A DNA stretch of 64,000 bases, taken from NCBI GenBank assembly GCA_937910235.1, contig CALENB010000047.1:16326-80325 (forward strand), in the 5' to 3' direction. This document shows, in pieces, positions 29,747 through 38,440 of this stretch (position 1 is the stretch's first letter; each line of letters opens with the position of its first letter). The stretch is from an uncultured Myxococcales bacterium (GTDB lineage: Bacteria > Myxococcota_A > UBA9042). The notes below the pieces were generated by a model. It was not told where the DNA came from, did no database searches, and saw nothing but the letters and a program-made list of their open reading frames with translations. A program made the position numbers and the translations under genes.

Positions 29747-30952
29747 CTAGAGACGCAGCATGATCTTGAAGAGCAGCGAGTCATTGTCGAAGGGTAGGCC
29801 GGCCTGCTCCCTGCGGTGATCGTACTGGAGCCACACGCGCAACAAGTTGCCGACCAGCGTCCGGCCCACTGCCGCGCTGACCCACATCTCGTCATCGCTG
29901 TTTTTCACGGTAGTGTTGGGGTTCACGAGCTCGACACGCGCCGCAAACGTCATCTTGTTCCAGACGTAGCCCAGCTCAGCGCTGATCGCCTCGCGCGTGA
30001 GCGTCTCCGGGATCGTCGACGCCGTGGTCGGGCGATCCTTAGGCGAGGCGTTGTCGCGAATCCACTCGGCGAGGAGATGCACACCAGCGACCTTCAGGTG
30101 GAGATCTGCCGAGTAGCCCGCGCCGGTGATGCCGCCGCCGTCGTTCATGTACGCGCCACCGCCGACCGCGAGCCGCAGCTTGCCGCCGCTGAGATCGTGG
30201 ACCGATGGCCCGATCTTGCCCATGGGCTCGACCTGCAAGCGCGCGACCGTGCTCAAACCGTGGAACTTGTTGCCGTGCAGCCCGCTGCTGTTCACCGCGC
30301 CTAAATAGAATGTCGCGCCCCGGTCGAAGCCATTGTAGACGCCCAGGCGCCAGCTCAGGCCAAGCAAGCCGTAGTCTCCGCCGACCGTGAGCCCCACCTG
30401 CCGAAAGGGCGCCATGGCGTTGGACGAGCGCGAGCGCTCCGACAACGCTGCGTCCGCAGAGCTCAGGATAGCCGACCTTGAGAAGGGCACCGTTCGCGCG
30501 CCGAACCACATCTTCAAAAAGTGGAAGCGATCGTAGCCGATCCAGGCGTCCGTCAACGGGCTGCCGACCAGATCGGTGACGATGGTGAACGGCACATGCT
30601 TCGCAAAATGGCCCTGCAGCCCGAATCGTGCGCGCGGGATGGCAAACCCCGGCCGCTCGACGAGATCGCCGCGGTCGAGCTGATTGTCCTCGCCTGCCAG
30701 CAGGCCGGCGCGCAGCTCGATGCGCGTGTGCAGACGTATCTGCATCTCGCCGCGCTCCACCACGGCCTGACCCGGATGATACTTCGGGTAGCCCGGCGCG
30801 GCGTAGCCCGCGTCATCCGAGGCGGTTGGCTCCGCCGCCAACGCGGTTGCGGCAAACGACGTGCTGGCCAGCCAAGCGCTGGCAAGCAACGCGGCGAGCA
30901 CGAGTGAGGTTGGGAGCCACCGACGTCGGCGACCGTTAGATTCCATACGCAT
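29747..30952 (-). CDS. Outer-membrane porin, phosphate-selective porin O/P-like
   Basis: Signal peptide; IRLHTRIELRAG...FAIPRARFGLQGHFAKHVPFTIVTDL...AWIGYDRFHFLKMWFGARTVPFSR; C-terminal ...LLFKIMLRL. Confidence 0.7.
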   Translation of the reverse strand: MRMESNGRRRRWLPTSLVLAALLASAWLASTSFAATALAAEPTASDDAGYAAPGYPKYHPGQAVVERGEMQIRLHTRIELRAGLLAGEDNQLDRGDLVERPGFAIPRARFGLQGHFAKHVPFTIVTDLVGSPLTDAWIGYDRFHFLKMWFGARTVPFSRSAILSSADAALSERSRSSNAMAPFRQVGLTVGGDYGLLGLSWRLGVYNGFDRGATFYLGAVNSSGLHGNKFHGLSTVARLQVEPMGKIGPSVHDLSGGKLRLAVGGGAYMNDGGGITGAGYSADLHLKVAGVHLLAEWIRDNASPKDRPTTASTIPETLTREAISAELGYVWNKMTFAARVELVNPNTTVKNSDDEMWVSAAVGRTLVGNLLRVWLQYDHRREQAGLPFDNDSLLFKIMLRL

Positions 30953-31148
30953 GTTCACCCTCCGCGGAGTCGGACGGAGGCTATCAGAGGCCATGAGACT
31001 CGACTAGCAGGTCGGCGACCCGATCGCGTCGATACCCGCAGGCATAGGACACAGCCCGTCGCACGGCCGCCGCCACCGTGGCAGCATGCCGTGCGGACTC
31101 GCCGCGCGCAGCGCCAATCGCGGCTGCGTCGTGCCACCTGGAGAGAGC

Positions 31149-31814
31149 ATGCGACGTACAGAAAAGGCCAGAAAGATCGCCCTACAGCTAGATGCGCTGT
31201 ACCCGGAGACGCCGATACCGCTCGACCACAGCGACCCGTTCACCCTGCTGGTGGCGGTCATGTTGTCCGCGCAGACGACCGACAAGAAGGTCAACGAAGT
31301 GACGCCAGCGCTCTTCGCCGCCGCCCCCGATCCGGCAGCCATGGCGGCGCTGCCGGTCGCCAGCATCCTCGCTTACATTCGACAGCTTGGCCTCGCGCCG
31401 ACCAAGGCGAAGAACCTCCAGCGGCTCAGCGCGATGCTCGGCGAGCTGCATGGCGGCGAGGTGCCCGCGACGTTCACGGCGCTGGAGGCGCTGCCGGGCA
31501 TCGGCCACAAGACGGCCTCAGTGGTGATGTCGCAGGCCTTTGGCGTCCCAGCCTTCCCGGTGGATACGCACATTCATCGGCTGGCGGCGCGCTGGGGCCT
31601 GTCTGACGGGAAGAACGTCGACAAGACCGAGCGCGACCTGAAGCAGCTCTTTCCCCGTGACACTTGGAACAAGCTGCACCTGCAGATCATCTTCTTCGGT
31701 CGCGAATATTGCCCGGCGCGCGGTCACGACATGCTGCGCTGCCCCATCTGTGGGTGGGCGTCGACGAAGAAGGCCGTCGCAGCGCAAGACGTGAAGGATC
31801 GCCGTCTCCGGTAA
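31149..31814 (+). CDS. nth: Endonuclease III
   Basis: LEALPGIGHKTASVVMSQAFGVPAFPVDTHIHRLAARWGL (HhH-K-GPD); start set to ATG 31149. Confidence 0.9.
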   Translation: MRRTEKARKIALQLDALYPETPIPLDHSDPFTLLVAVMLSAQTTDKKVNEVTPALFAAAPDPAAMAALPVASILAYIRQLGLAPTKAKNLQRLSAMLGELHGGEVPATFTALEALPGIGHKTASVVMSQAFGVPAFPVDTHIHRLAARWGLSDGKNVDKTERDLKQLFPRDTWNKLHLQIIFFGREYCPARGHDMLRCPICGWASTKKAVAAQDVKDRRLR

Positions 31815-31878
31815 CACACGCACGTCGATCCGGCAGCGCGGACGCATCCAAGTCGGCGACGCCTCGCGGCCAAACGAC

Positions 31879-31917
31879 GACCGCCCCCTGACGCTTGTAC
31901 GGCGTCAGGGGGCGGTC
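31879..31917. terminator. Strong GC hairpin between convergent genes (candidate bidirectional terminator)
   Basis: gaccgccccctgacg (31879-31893) pairs perfectly with cgtcagggggcggtc (31903-31917), plus one more C-G pair; lies between the nth stop and the stop of the 31968 CDS; poor U tract. Confidence 0.65.
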
Positions 31918-31967
31918 TTCATTTCAGGCGGATTGGCTCCGCCATCCCTCGGGCAGAAGGCGGAAGC

Positions 31968-33914
31968 CTACTTCTTGAGCGGGCCCATGTACTCGTACTG
32001 GTGCCGGCTATGATTACCGTTGGCGTTCCAGGCGTGGTAGGGGTAGCCGTCGCAGCCGCTGGCGTAGTAGCGGATGTAGAACGTGTCGCCCTTCTTCATG
32101 GGCCACATGAAGTCCACGTGGCTGTCATGCCAGCCGGTCGTGTGATTCCAGTTGTAGCCATAAGACCGTTGGACGTTGTTGTGGAAGAACTGCGAGTGCT
32201 TCGTATTGCAGCCGTGCTGAATCGTCCAGGCCGTGATGCGGTACCAGCCGCCCTTCTGGATCGTCACGATGCCACTGGCGGGGTTGCTGATCGTCAGGTA
32301 GCCCTGCGCTGTGTTGAACTCCGTGCGATCGAGGCAGTAGTTCATCCAGCCCGGATTCGTGCCCTTGTGGGTGCTGCAGCCACCGGACCAGACCGCGGGC
32401 GCTGCCTTCGCGGCAAACCACTCCCACGTCTTCACGCCCTTGTTGTCCAGGTTGACGTCGCAGACCTGCATGCCCATCGACTTGTCCCAGCGCAGCGAGC
32501 CTTCCTTGGCGGCCGTGCACACCGTCGATGTACCGACCTGAACGCTGCCGCCGGCGGTGATGTCTTTGGTGACGTCCAAGCTACCCGAGGTCTCCTGGTT
32601 ACCGTTGACGGCGATCTTCTGGTTCGACACGTACTGCATCTTCACCGACCAATCGGTGATCCAGCCGTCCTTCTTGGTGATCACGTTGCAGTAGGCCGCG
32701 TTGCCGGGCGCCTGAAAGATGCAGAAGCTTGAGTCATTCGCCTTCAGCGTCCACAGACCCTGCAGGTTGGCGCCGATGAAGTCCTGGAGCGCCTTGCCGG
32801 TGCCCTTCTGGGTCTGAGGCAGGGCCTTTGGTGTGAAGGTCTTGTCGTACTTCTTCTCGTCCTTCTTGCCGCACGGATCGCAGAGCACCCAGCCGGTCTT
32901 CTTGTCGTCCGGCGGCAGGAGCGTCAGCGACACAGTCGACAAGTCGGTGTTCTCCACCTTGACGTTGATCTCCAGGGTCTGCGCGGTGCCGATGTTCGGG
33001 AACGTGATGTTGCTCACGGCCTCCGTGCCCTGGTTGTCGGGAATCAGGATCTTCTTGATGGGCGCTGCCTCGGTGTACACGAACTGATTGGTCAGCATGT
33101 TGTTGCTGATCTCGTTAAGTCCATCGGCCGGCAACGCGCTGGGATCGAGCGCCGCGATGCACTTGAGCGTCCCGTCGGCGTTGATGCCCTTCACGACCTC
33201 GCCGTTCTTGGTGCACTCACCCGACGGCGTCTTGATGCCCGTCAACTTCGAGCCATCGCCGAGGTAGCTGCTCGCCGTCACGCTGGCCGCGGCGATGCCG
33301 CCGCTGAACGTGCCGTTCTTGGCCTTCAAGCTGTTGCCACCCAAATCGAGGTCGGCGTCGAACTTCATCTCGCTCACCGAGACGCAGCCGGTGCACTTCA
33401 GGTCGCTGGCAGGGCCACCCTTCGTATCACTCCCCGCGTAGTTGAAGCCGAGTTTCGCGGCCGACAAGGAGCCGTCCTTCACCTGACTCGCGGTCAAGCA
33501 GCCTGTGCAGGACAACGCGTCTGCGCTGCCCGCGTGCAGCGCGAACAGCGTCGCATGCACCCGGGAGCGCGGCAGCATCGGGTCCGCGGCGATCTTCACG
33601 CCCAGCCACTGCGCCTTGAGCGCGCCGAGCGTCTTCATGTCGAGCGGCGTCGTTGCGCCGATCACGTGGCTGAACTGACCACCTTTGACGATGACCTTCA
33701 CTGGGCCTTCGCTCCATGCCGCCGTGCCGCCGGACTCCGACTCCCACAGCGAAAACGTCGCGTCGTACGTGCCATCCGCCGCCGCGCCGCCGCCTGAGGA
33801 CGTCAACATGCCCTCAATAAGACTCGTCGCTGGCGCCGCGGCGAACACCGGTCCAGCTACCAACGCGCTCGCCACCATGGCGAACGCAACCCAACTACTC
33901 ATGGCCTTCTGCAT
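31968..33914 (-). CDS. Secreted multidomain protein: CTGC repeats, P-domain-like segment, C-terminal jelly-roll-like module
   Basis: Signal peptide; 'LSCTGCLTASQV' and 'LKCTGCVSVSEM'; P-domain-like 'LEINVKVENTDLSTVSLTLLPPDDKKTGWVLCD...LQGLWTLKANDSS...WITDWSVKM'. Confidence 0.65.
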   Translation of the reverse strand: MQKAMSSWVAFAMVASALVAGPVFAAAPATSLIEGMLTSSGGGAAADGTYDATFSLWESESGGTAAWSEGPVKVIVKGGQFSHVIGATTPLDMKTLGALKAQWLGVKIAADPMLPRSRVHATLFALHAGSADALSCTGCLTASQVKDGSLSAAKLGFNYAGSDTKGGPASDLKCTGCVSVSEMKFDADLDLGGNSLKAKNGTFSGGIAAASVTASSYLGDGSKLTGIKTPSGECTKNGEVVKGINADGTLKCIAALDPSALPADGLNEISNNMLTNQFVYTEAAPIKKILIPDNQGTEAVSNITFPNIGTAQTLEINVKVENTDLSTVSLTLLPPDDKKTGWVLCDPCGKKDEKKYDKTFTPKALPQTQKGTGKALQDFIGANLQGLWTLKANDSSFCIFQAPGNAAYCNVITKKDGWITDWSVKMQYVSNQKIAVNGNQETSGSLDVTKDITAGGSVQVGTSTVCTAAKEGSLRWDKSMGMQVCDVNLDNKGVKTWEWFAAKAAPAVWSGGCSTHKGTNPGWMNYCLDRTEFNTAQGYLTISNPASGIVTIQKGGWYRITAWTIQHGCNTKHSQFFHNNVQRSYGYNWNHTTGWHDSHVDFMWPMKKGDTFYIRYYASGCDGYPYHAWNANGNHSRHQYEYMGPLKK

Positions 33915-33956
33915 CGCAACCCCAATCGCCCGAGCCGGGCAGCCAGCACAATAATT

Positions 33957-36900
33957 CTACTTGAGTCCCAGCAGACCTGAGATCCACTGGTAAAATCCGA
34001 ACTTCGCGGTGTACTTCGTGCTAGCCGCTGCGCCACCGACGGGCGTGCCACCGGCGAAAGCCCTGATCGTCAGCTTGCCAGCGGTGCCCGCTACGACGGC
34101 GTTACCGTTCCGCGCCAGGAACGCGGTCGGAGCGCAGCCCTCATCGACAACGCCGCTGCAGCTGTTGTCCTTGCCGTCACAGATCTCGTTGGCCGGCTTC
34201 GTGTCGCCGACGCAGGTCCCGAGCGTGCCGTCCGCGGCGCACTTCTGCACGCCGTCGTCGCACAGACCCACCTTTCGCGTCTTGGGCGGTCCGGTGTAGC
34301 AGGCCACCGACAGGTTGGTGTTGACGGCGTTGCTGCAGCCCTTGTCTTTGTCGCAGGCGTCTTCGGTGCACGGGTTGCCGTCGTTGCACGTCAGCGCCTT
34401 GCCGCTCACGCAGGACCACGCCCCGACGCTGTCCGTGGCGCAAACGTCACCCGATGTACACGCGTTGTTGTCCGAGCACGACTGGATGAGTGGCTTCGTC
34501 CCGCACTTGCCGGTCTGCTTGTCGCAGCTGTCCGCCGTGCACGGGTTACCGTCATCGCAGTTTGTATTTTTACCAGCCTCGCACTTGCCCAACACGCACT
34601 TGTCGCCAGCGGTGCAGGCGTCGCCGTCCGCGTCGCAGGTGCCACCCTGGGCGGTGTGGACACACCCCTGCTTCGGGTCGCAGCTGTCCGCGGTGCACGG
34701 GTTGCCGTCATCGCACTTCAACAGCGTCCCAGACAAACATTTGCCCGACTTGCAGGCGTCTTGCGTCGTGCACAGCGAACCGTCCGCATCACAGGGGGTG
34801 CCGGTCGCCTTGACGTCCTGCTCGCACTTGCCGGTCTTCACCGCGCACGCTGTCTTCAGGCAGTAGTTGTCCGCGCTCAGGTCGCATTTCACGATCGTCA
34901 CCGGGTTCACCTTGCACTCGTTGTTGGTGTCGCAGTACAGCGTGCCATTGCACAGGTTGCCGTCCTCTTTCGCGGCGCAGTCCGTATCCTTTGTGCAGGC
35001 GCAGGTGTTGACACCGCTCTGGCAGAGACCCTTCACGCAGGCGTCATTCTGGGTGCAGCTGTTGCCGTCGTCGCAGCTCTTGTTGACCAGCGCGGTGTTC
35101 GTGCAGCCGGTCTTCGGGTCGCACGCGTCGATGGTGCACTGGTTGCTGTCGTCGCAGGTCTTGGAGACGTTGACCGCCTGGCCCTTGCAGACGCCACCCT
35201 GGCAGCTGTCGCCGGTCGTGCAGGCGTCGCCATCTGAGCAGGCGCCTGAGAGCGGCGTGTTGACGCAGCCCTCCTTCGGATCGCACGAGTCGCTTGTACA
35301 CGCGTTCTTGTCGTCGCAGTTGAGCAGGGCGCCTGGCTTGCAGAGCCCCGCAGCGCACGCATCGCCGGAGGTGCAGACGTTGTCGTCGGCCTTGCAGGGC
35401 GTGCCGTCGGTCTGCTTGAGGATCTCACACTTGCCGGTCTTGGCGTTGCAGCCGTTTGTTTGGCAGGTGCTGTTCACGGACTTGTCGCACGTGACGATCG
35501 TGCCGGGGTTGACCTTGCAGCTGAAGGGTTGCGCGCTCTTGTCGCAGTACAGCGTGCCGTTGCAGACGTTGCCATCCTCAGACGACGCGCAGTCCGTGTT
35601 CGACGTACAGCCACACGTGTTCACGCCGCTGTTGCAGGTGCCGCCCTTGCAGTAGTCGCTCTTGGTGCAGGCGTTGCCATCGTCGCAGGTCGCGGCGTCG
35701 TCAGGCGTGCTCACGCAACCCTTCTGCGGGTTGCAGCTCTCGATGGTGCAGACGTTGTTGTCGTCGCACTTCTTCTTCGGGTCGAACACAGTACCCGCGC
35801 ACAGCCCCTTGCTACAGGTGTCCTTCTCGGTGCAGGCGTTGCCGTCATCACACGCCTGACCCGACGTTACGGGCGAAAAGACGCAACCCTTGTCCTTGTC
35901 ACACTGGTCCTGGGTACACGGGTTCTTGTCATTGCAGACGATGGCGGTGGGCCCAAAGCAGGTGTAGACGCCGATGGTTGGCTCTTTTCCGCACTGGTCA
36001 TCGGAGGTGCAGGCGTTGCCATCGTCGCATTTGTCGACGATCGGGGCGTGCAGGCACTTGCCGGTCTTCGGGTCACAGGCGTCCTTCGTGCACGACTCTT
36101 TGTCGTCACAGTCCGCCGTCGTACCCGTCACACACGTCGCCGATTGGCAACTGTCGCCGCTGGTGCACAAGCTGTCGTCGGCATCACACGGGTTCGTGTT
36201 CGCCTTGTGCGCGCAGCCCTGCTTGGGGTCGCAGCTGTCGTCGGTGCAAGGGTTCTTGTCATCACAGCTGACGGGCGCGCCCTGAAGGCACTTGCCGCCA
36301 TTGCAGGCGTCGTTCTCGGTGCAGACGTTATTGTCGGCATCGCACGCCTTACCCTTGACCTCTTGCGTGATGCTGCACTGACCGTCCTTAGGATTGCAGG
36401 CGTTGTTCTGGCAGGCGTTGTTCAGGCTTGTGTCGCACGTGACCTTGCTGCCTGGCTTGAGCTCACACTGGAACGGCTGCTTCGACGTGTCGCAGTACAA
36501 CGTGCCATTGCAGAGGTTGCCGTCTTCCTTCGACGCACACTGCGCGTCGTTGGTGCAGCCGCACGTGTTGACGCCCGACTTGCACTTACCCGCATCGCAG
36601 CTGTCGTTCAGGGTGCACGCGTTTCCGTCATCGCAGCTGCCCGACGTCTTCGCGGCGTTGACGCAGCCGGTGTCGGCCGCGCAGGTGTCGAGTGTACAGT
36701 CGTTGTTGTCGTCGCACGTGCCGGTCACGTCGATCGCGAGCCCTAGGCACTTGCCGTCTTTGCAGCTGTCCTGCTGCGTACACTTCGAGTCGTCATCGCA
36801 CGGGCCGGCAGCCGCCTTGTGCGCGCAACCCTGTTTCGTGGGGTCGCAGCTGTCGACAGTGCAGGTGTTCTTGTCGTCGCAGTCGAGCGCCGCGCCCTTG

Positions 36901-38234
36901 CAGACGTCGCCCTTGCAGATCTCGCCGGACGTGCAGGGGTTGCCGTCATTGCAGGCGTCGCCGTCTTTGTTGGTGTAGTTGCAGGTGCCGTCCTTGATGT
37001 CGCACTTGCCGAGGATGCAGACGTCGCCGCTGTCGCAGGCCTTTTTGTCACCGGCGGCGCACTTGCCGCTCTTGCACACGTCGTTGACGCTGCACGGATT
37101 GTCGTCCGCGTTACACGGGATGTTGGACGTGTCCTTGTGTACGCAGCCGAGCTTGGCCTCGCACGAATCCTCAGTGCACGGGTTGCCGTCATCACACTTC
37201 ATCGCTGCGCCCGCTGCACATTTGCCGTCTTTGCAGGTGTCAGCCTCGGTGCAGACGGAGCCATCGGCGTCACAAGGCTGCCCAGAATCATTGGTGTACT
37301 TACAGCCCTCGCTGCCACCGCAAGCGTCCTTGGTGCACGGGTTGCCGTCGTCGCAGGTGTCTTTGTCGGTATCGCCGTTGCAGTCGTTGTCGAGGCCGTC
37401 GCAGGTCTCAGTGGCGGGCTCGGGCGTGTCACATGCCGACAAGCCGCCGCCTTTTGGTGCGCCAGTGGCGCCGTCCGCCAGACACTTGCGGGTGCCGCGG
37501 CACTTTCCACCGTTTGGGTGGCTCGCGAGGCAGAAGGTTTTGAACTCGTTCTTCATCGCCACGTCTGAGCACACGCAGCTCTCGCCCTTCGGGAGCACGC
37601 ACTGCTTCACCTTGGCGCCGGTCACGTCCGTCACCTCGTCGCAGCTGTAGCCCTTCGCGCAGTCCGCGGCCGCCGCGCAGGACGTGCCGCAGAAGCCGCC
37701 CTCGTCACCGCGATCGATGCACGCGCCGTCGACCGAACCCAGGCCTGTGCACTGCTCATTTTTCTCGCATGGATTGCACAACGAAGCGAACTTCAGCGCG
37801 CAGATCTTGTCCTTGTTGCTGCCCTTGCCCTGGACCTCCACGCACGTCTGATCGTCGGGGCAGGTGCCGTCCGCGCAGGTCTTAGCGCAGATCTGCACGC
37901 CGCCGCTCTCGACGCAGTGGCCCGAATAACAGGCGTCATTGTTCTTGCAGAGACAGCCCGTCGCGCCGGGGCAAACAGGGCCGGTATCCGTCCCGCCAGC
38001 GTCGCCGATGCCACCGGTGTCGCCACCGCTGTCGCTCGCGAACGTGTCCACGCCGCCGCCGATGTCCTCGGTCGTGTCGGCGATCGTGCCGGTGTCGGCC
38101 GAGACCCCACTGTCCTCGCCCTTTGTGCCTTCCACGCCACTGTCATCGCCGCAGCCGACGGCACCGGCCGTGACGAGCAACAACACCGCGCAACAACGCG
38201 CCGCAGACACCGTAAGATTCCGCATCGTCTTCAC
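33957..38234 (-). CDS. Giant Cys-rich repeat lipoprotein (Dictyostelium CTDC-like repeats flanked by MopE-like motifs)
   Basis: 1425 aa; lipobox GAVGCGDDSG; about 30 copies of C-D/N-D-x-N-x-C-T-x3-C type motifs; MopE-like 'ETCDGLDNDCNGDTD' and 'EICDGKDNSCSGVVDEGC'. Confidence 0.85.
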   Translation of the reverse strand: MKTMRNLTVSAARCCAVLLLVTAGAVGCGDDSGVEGTKGEDSGVSADTGTIADTTEDIGGGVDTFASDSGGDTGGIGDAGGTDTGPVCPGATGCLCKNNDACYSGHCVESGGVQICAKTCADGTCPDDQTCVEVQGKGSNKDKICALKFASLCNPCEKNEQCTGLGSVDGACIDRGDEGGFCGTSCAAAADCAKGYSCDEVTDVTGAKVKQCVLPKGESCVCSDVAMKNEFKTFCLASHPNGGKCRGTRKCLADGATGAPKGGGLSACDTPEPATETCDGLDNDCNGDTDKDTCDDGNPCTKDACGGSEGCKYTNDSGQPCDADGSVCTEADTCKDGKCAAGAAMKCDDGNPCTEDSCEAKLGCVHKDTSNIPCNADDNPCSVNDVCKSGKCAAGDKKACDSGDVCILGKCDIKDGTCNYTNKDGDACNDGNPCTSGEICKGDVCKGAALDCDDKNTCTVDSCDPTKQGCAHKAAAGPCDDDSKCTQQDSCKDGKCLGLAIDVTGTCDDNNDCTLDTCAADTGCVNAAKTSGSCDDGNACTLNDSCDAGKCKSGVNTCGCTNDAQCASKEDGNLCNGTLYCDTSKQPFQCELKPGSKVTCDTSLNNACQNNACNPKDGQCSITQEVKGKACDADNNVCTENDACNGGKCLQGAPVSCDDKNPCTDDSCDPKQGCAHKANTNPCDADDSLCTSGDSCQSATCVTGTTADCDDKESCTKDACDPKTGKCLHAPIVDKCDDGNACTSDDQCGKEPTIGVYTCFGPTAIVCNDKNPCTQDQCDKDKGCVFSPVTSGQACDDGNACTEKDTCSKGLCAGTVFDPKKKCDDNNVCTIESCNPQKGCVSTPDDAATCDDGNACTKSDYCKGGTCNSGVNTCGCTSNTDCASSEDGNVCNGTLYCDKSAQPFSCKVNPGTIVTCDKSVNSTCQTNGCNAKTGKCEILKQTDGTPCKADDNVCTSGDACAAGLCKPGALLNCDDKNACTSDSCDPKEGCVNTPLSGACSDGDACTTGDSCQGGVCKGQAVNVSKTCDDSNQCTIDACDPKTGCTNTALVNKSCDDGNSCTQNDACVKGLCQSGVNTCACTKDTDCAAKEDGNLCNGTLYCDTNNECKVNPVTIVKCDLSADNYCLKTACAVKTGKCEQDVKATGTPCDADGSLCTTQDACKSGKCLSGTLLKCDDGNPCTADSCDPKQGCVHTAQGGTCDADGDACTAGDKCVLGKCEAGKNTNCDDGNPCTADSCDKQTGKCGTKPLIQSCSDNNACTSGDVCATDSVGAWSCVSGKALTCNDGNPCTEDACDKDKGCSNAVNTNLSVACYTGPPKTRKVGLCDDGVQKCAADGTLGTCVGDTKPANEICDGKDNSCSGVVDEGCAPTAFLARNGNAVVAGTAGKLTIRAFAGGTPVGGAAASTKYTAKFGFYQWISGLLGLK

Positions 38235-38440
38235 TCCCTATCTCACGATCTGCGCCTCACATCCGAATGTGTTCGACGCACCGACCTCGTGAGACCTCCA
38301 ATGCTCGGACGATGCCGATTCCGGGCGACGGGGTCAAGTTGACATCGCGATCATTGGCCAGCCCCGTCGGGATGCGGGGAAGGGTCCGTGGGGCGCAAGA
38401 ACACGACATCGCGCGGGGGCAACGGCGTGCGTCGAAGGCG

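Noticed and set aside
35460-36746. 428-aa plus-strand Ala/Val-rich ORF and similar ones over 34-37.5 kb
   Set aside because: Antisense translations of the CTDC repeat gene; periodic composition is explained by the coding repeats
34000-38200. Repeated short motifs resembling a CRISPR-like direct-repeat array
   Set aside because: Repeats are imperfect, in frame and encode CTDC-type Cys motifs throughout one 1425-aa ORF; no conserved identical repeats with unique spacers and no cas genes
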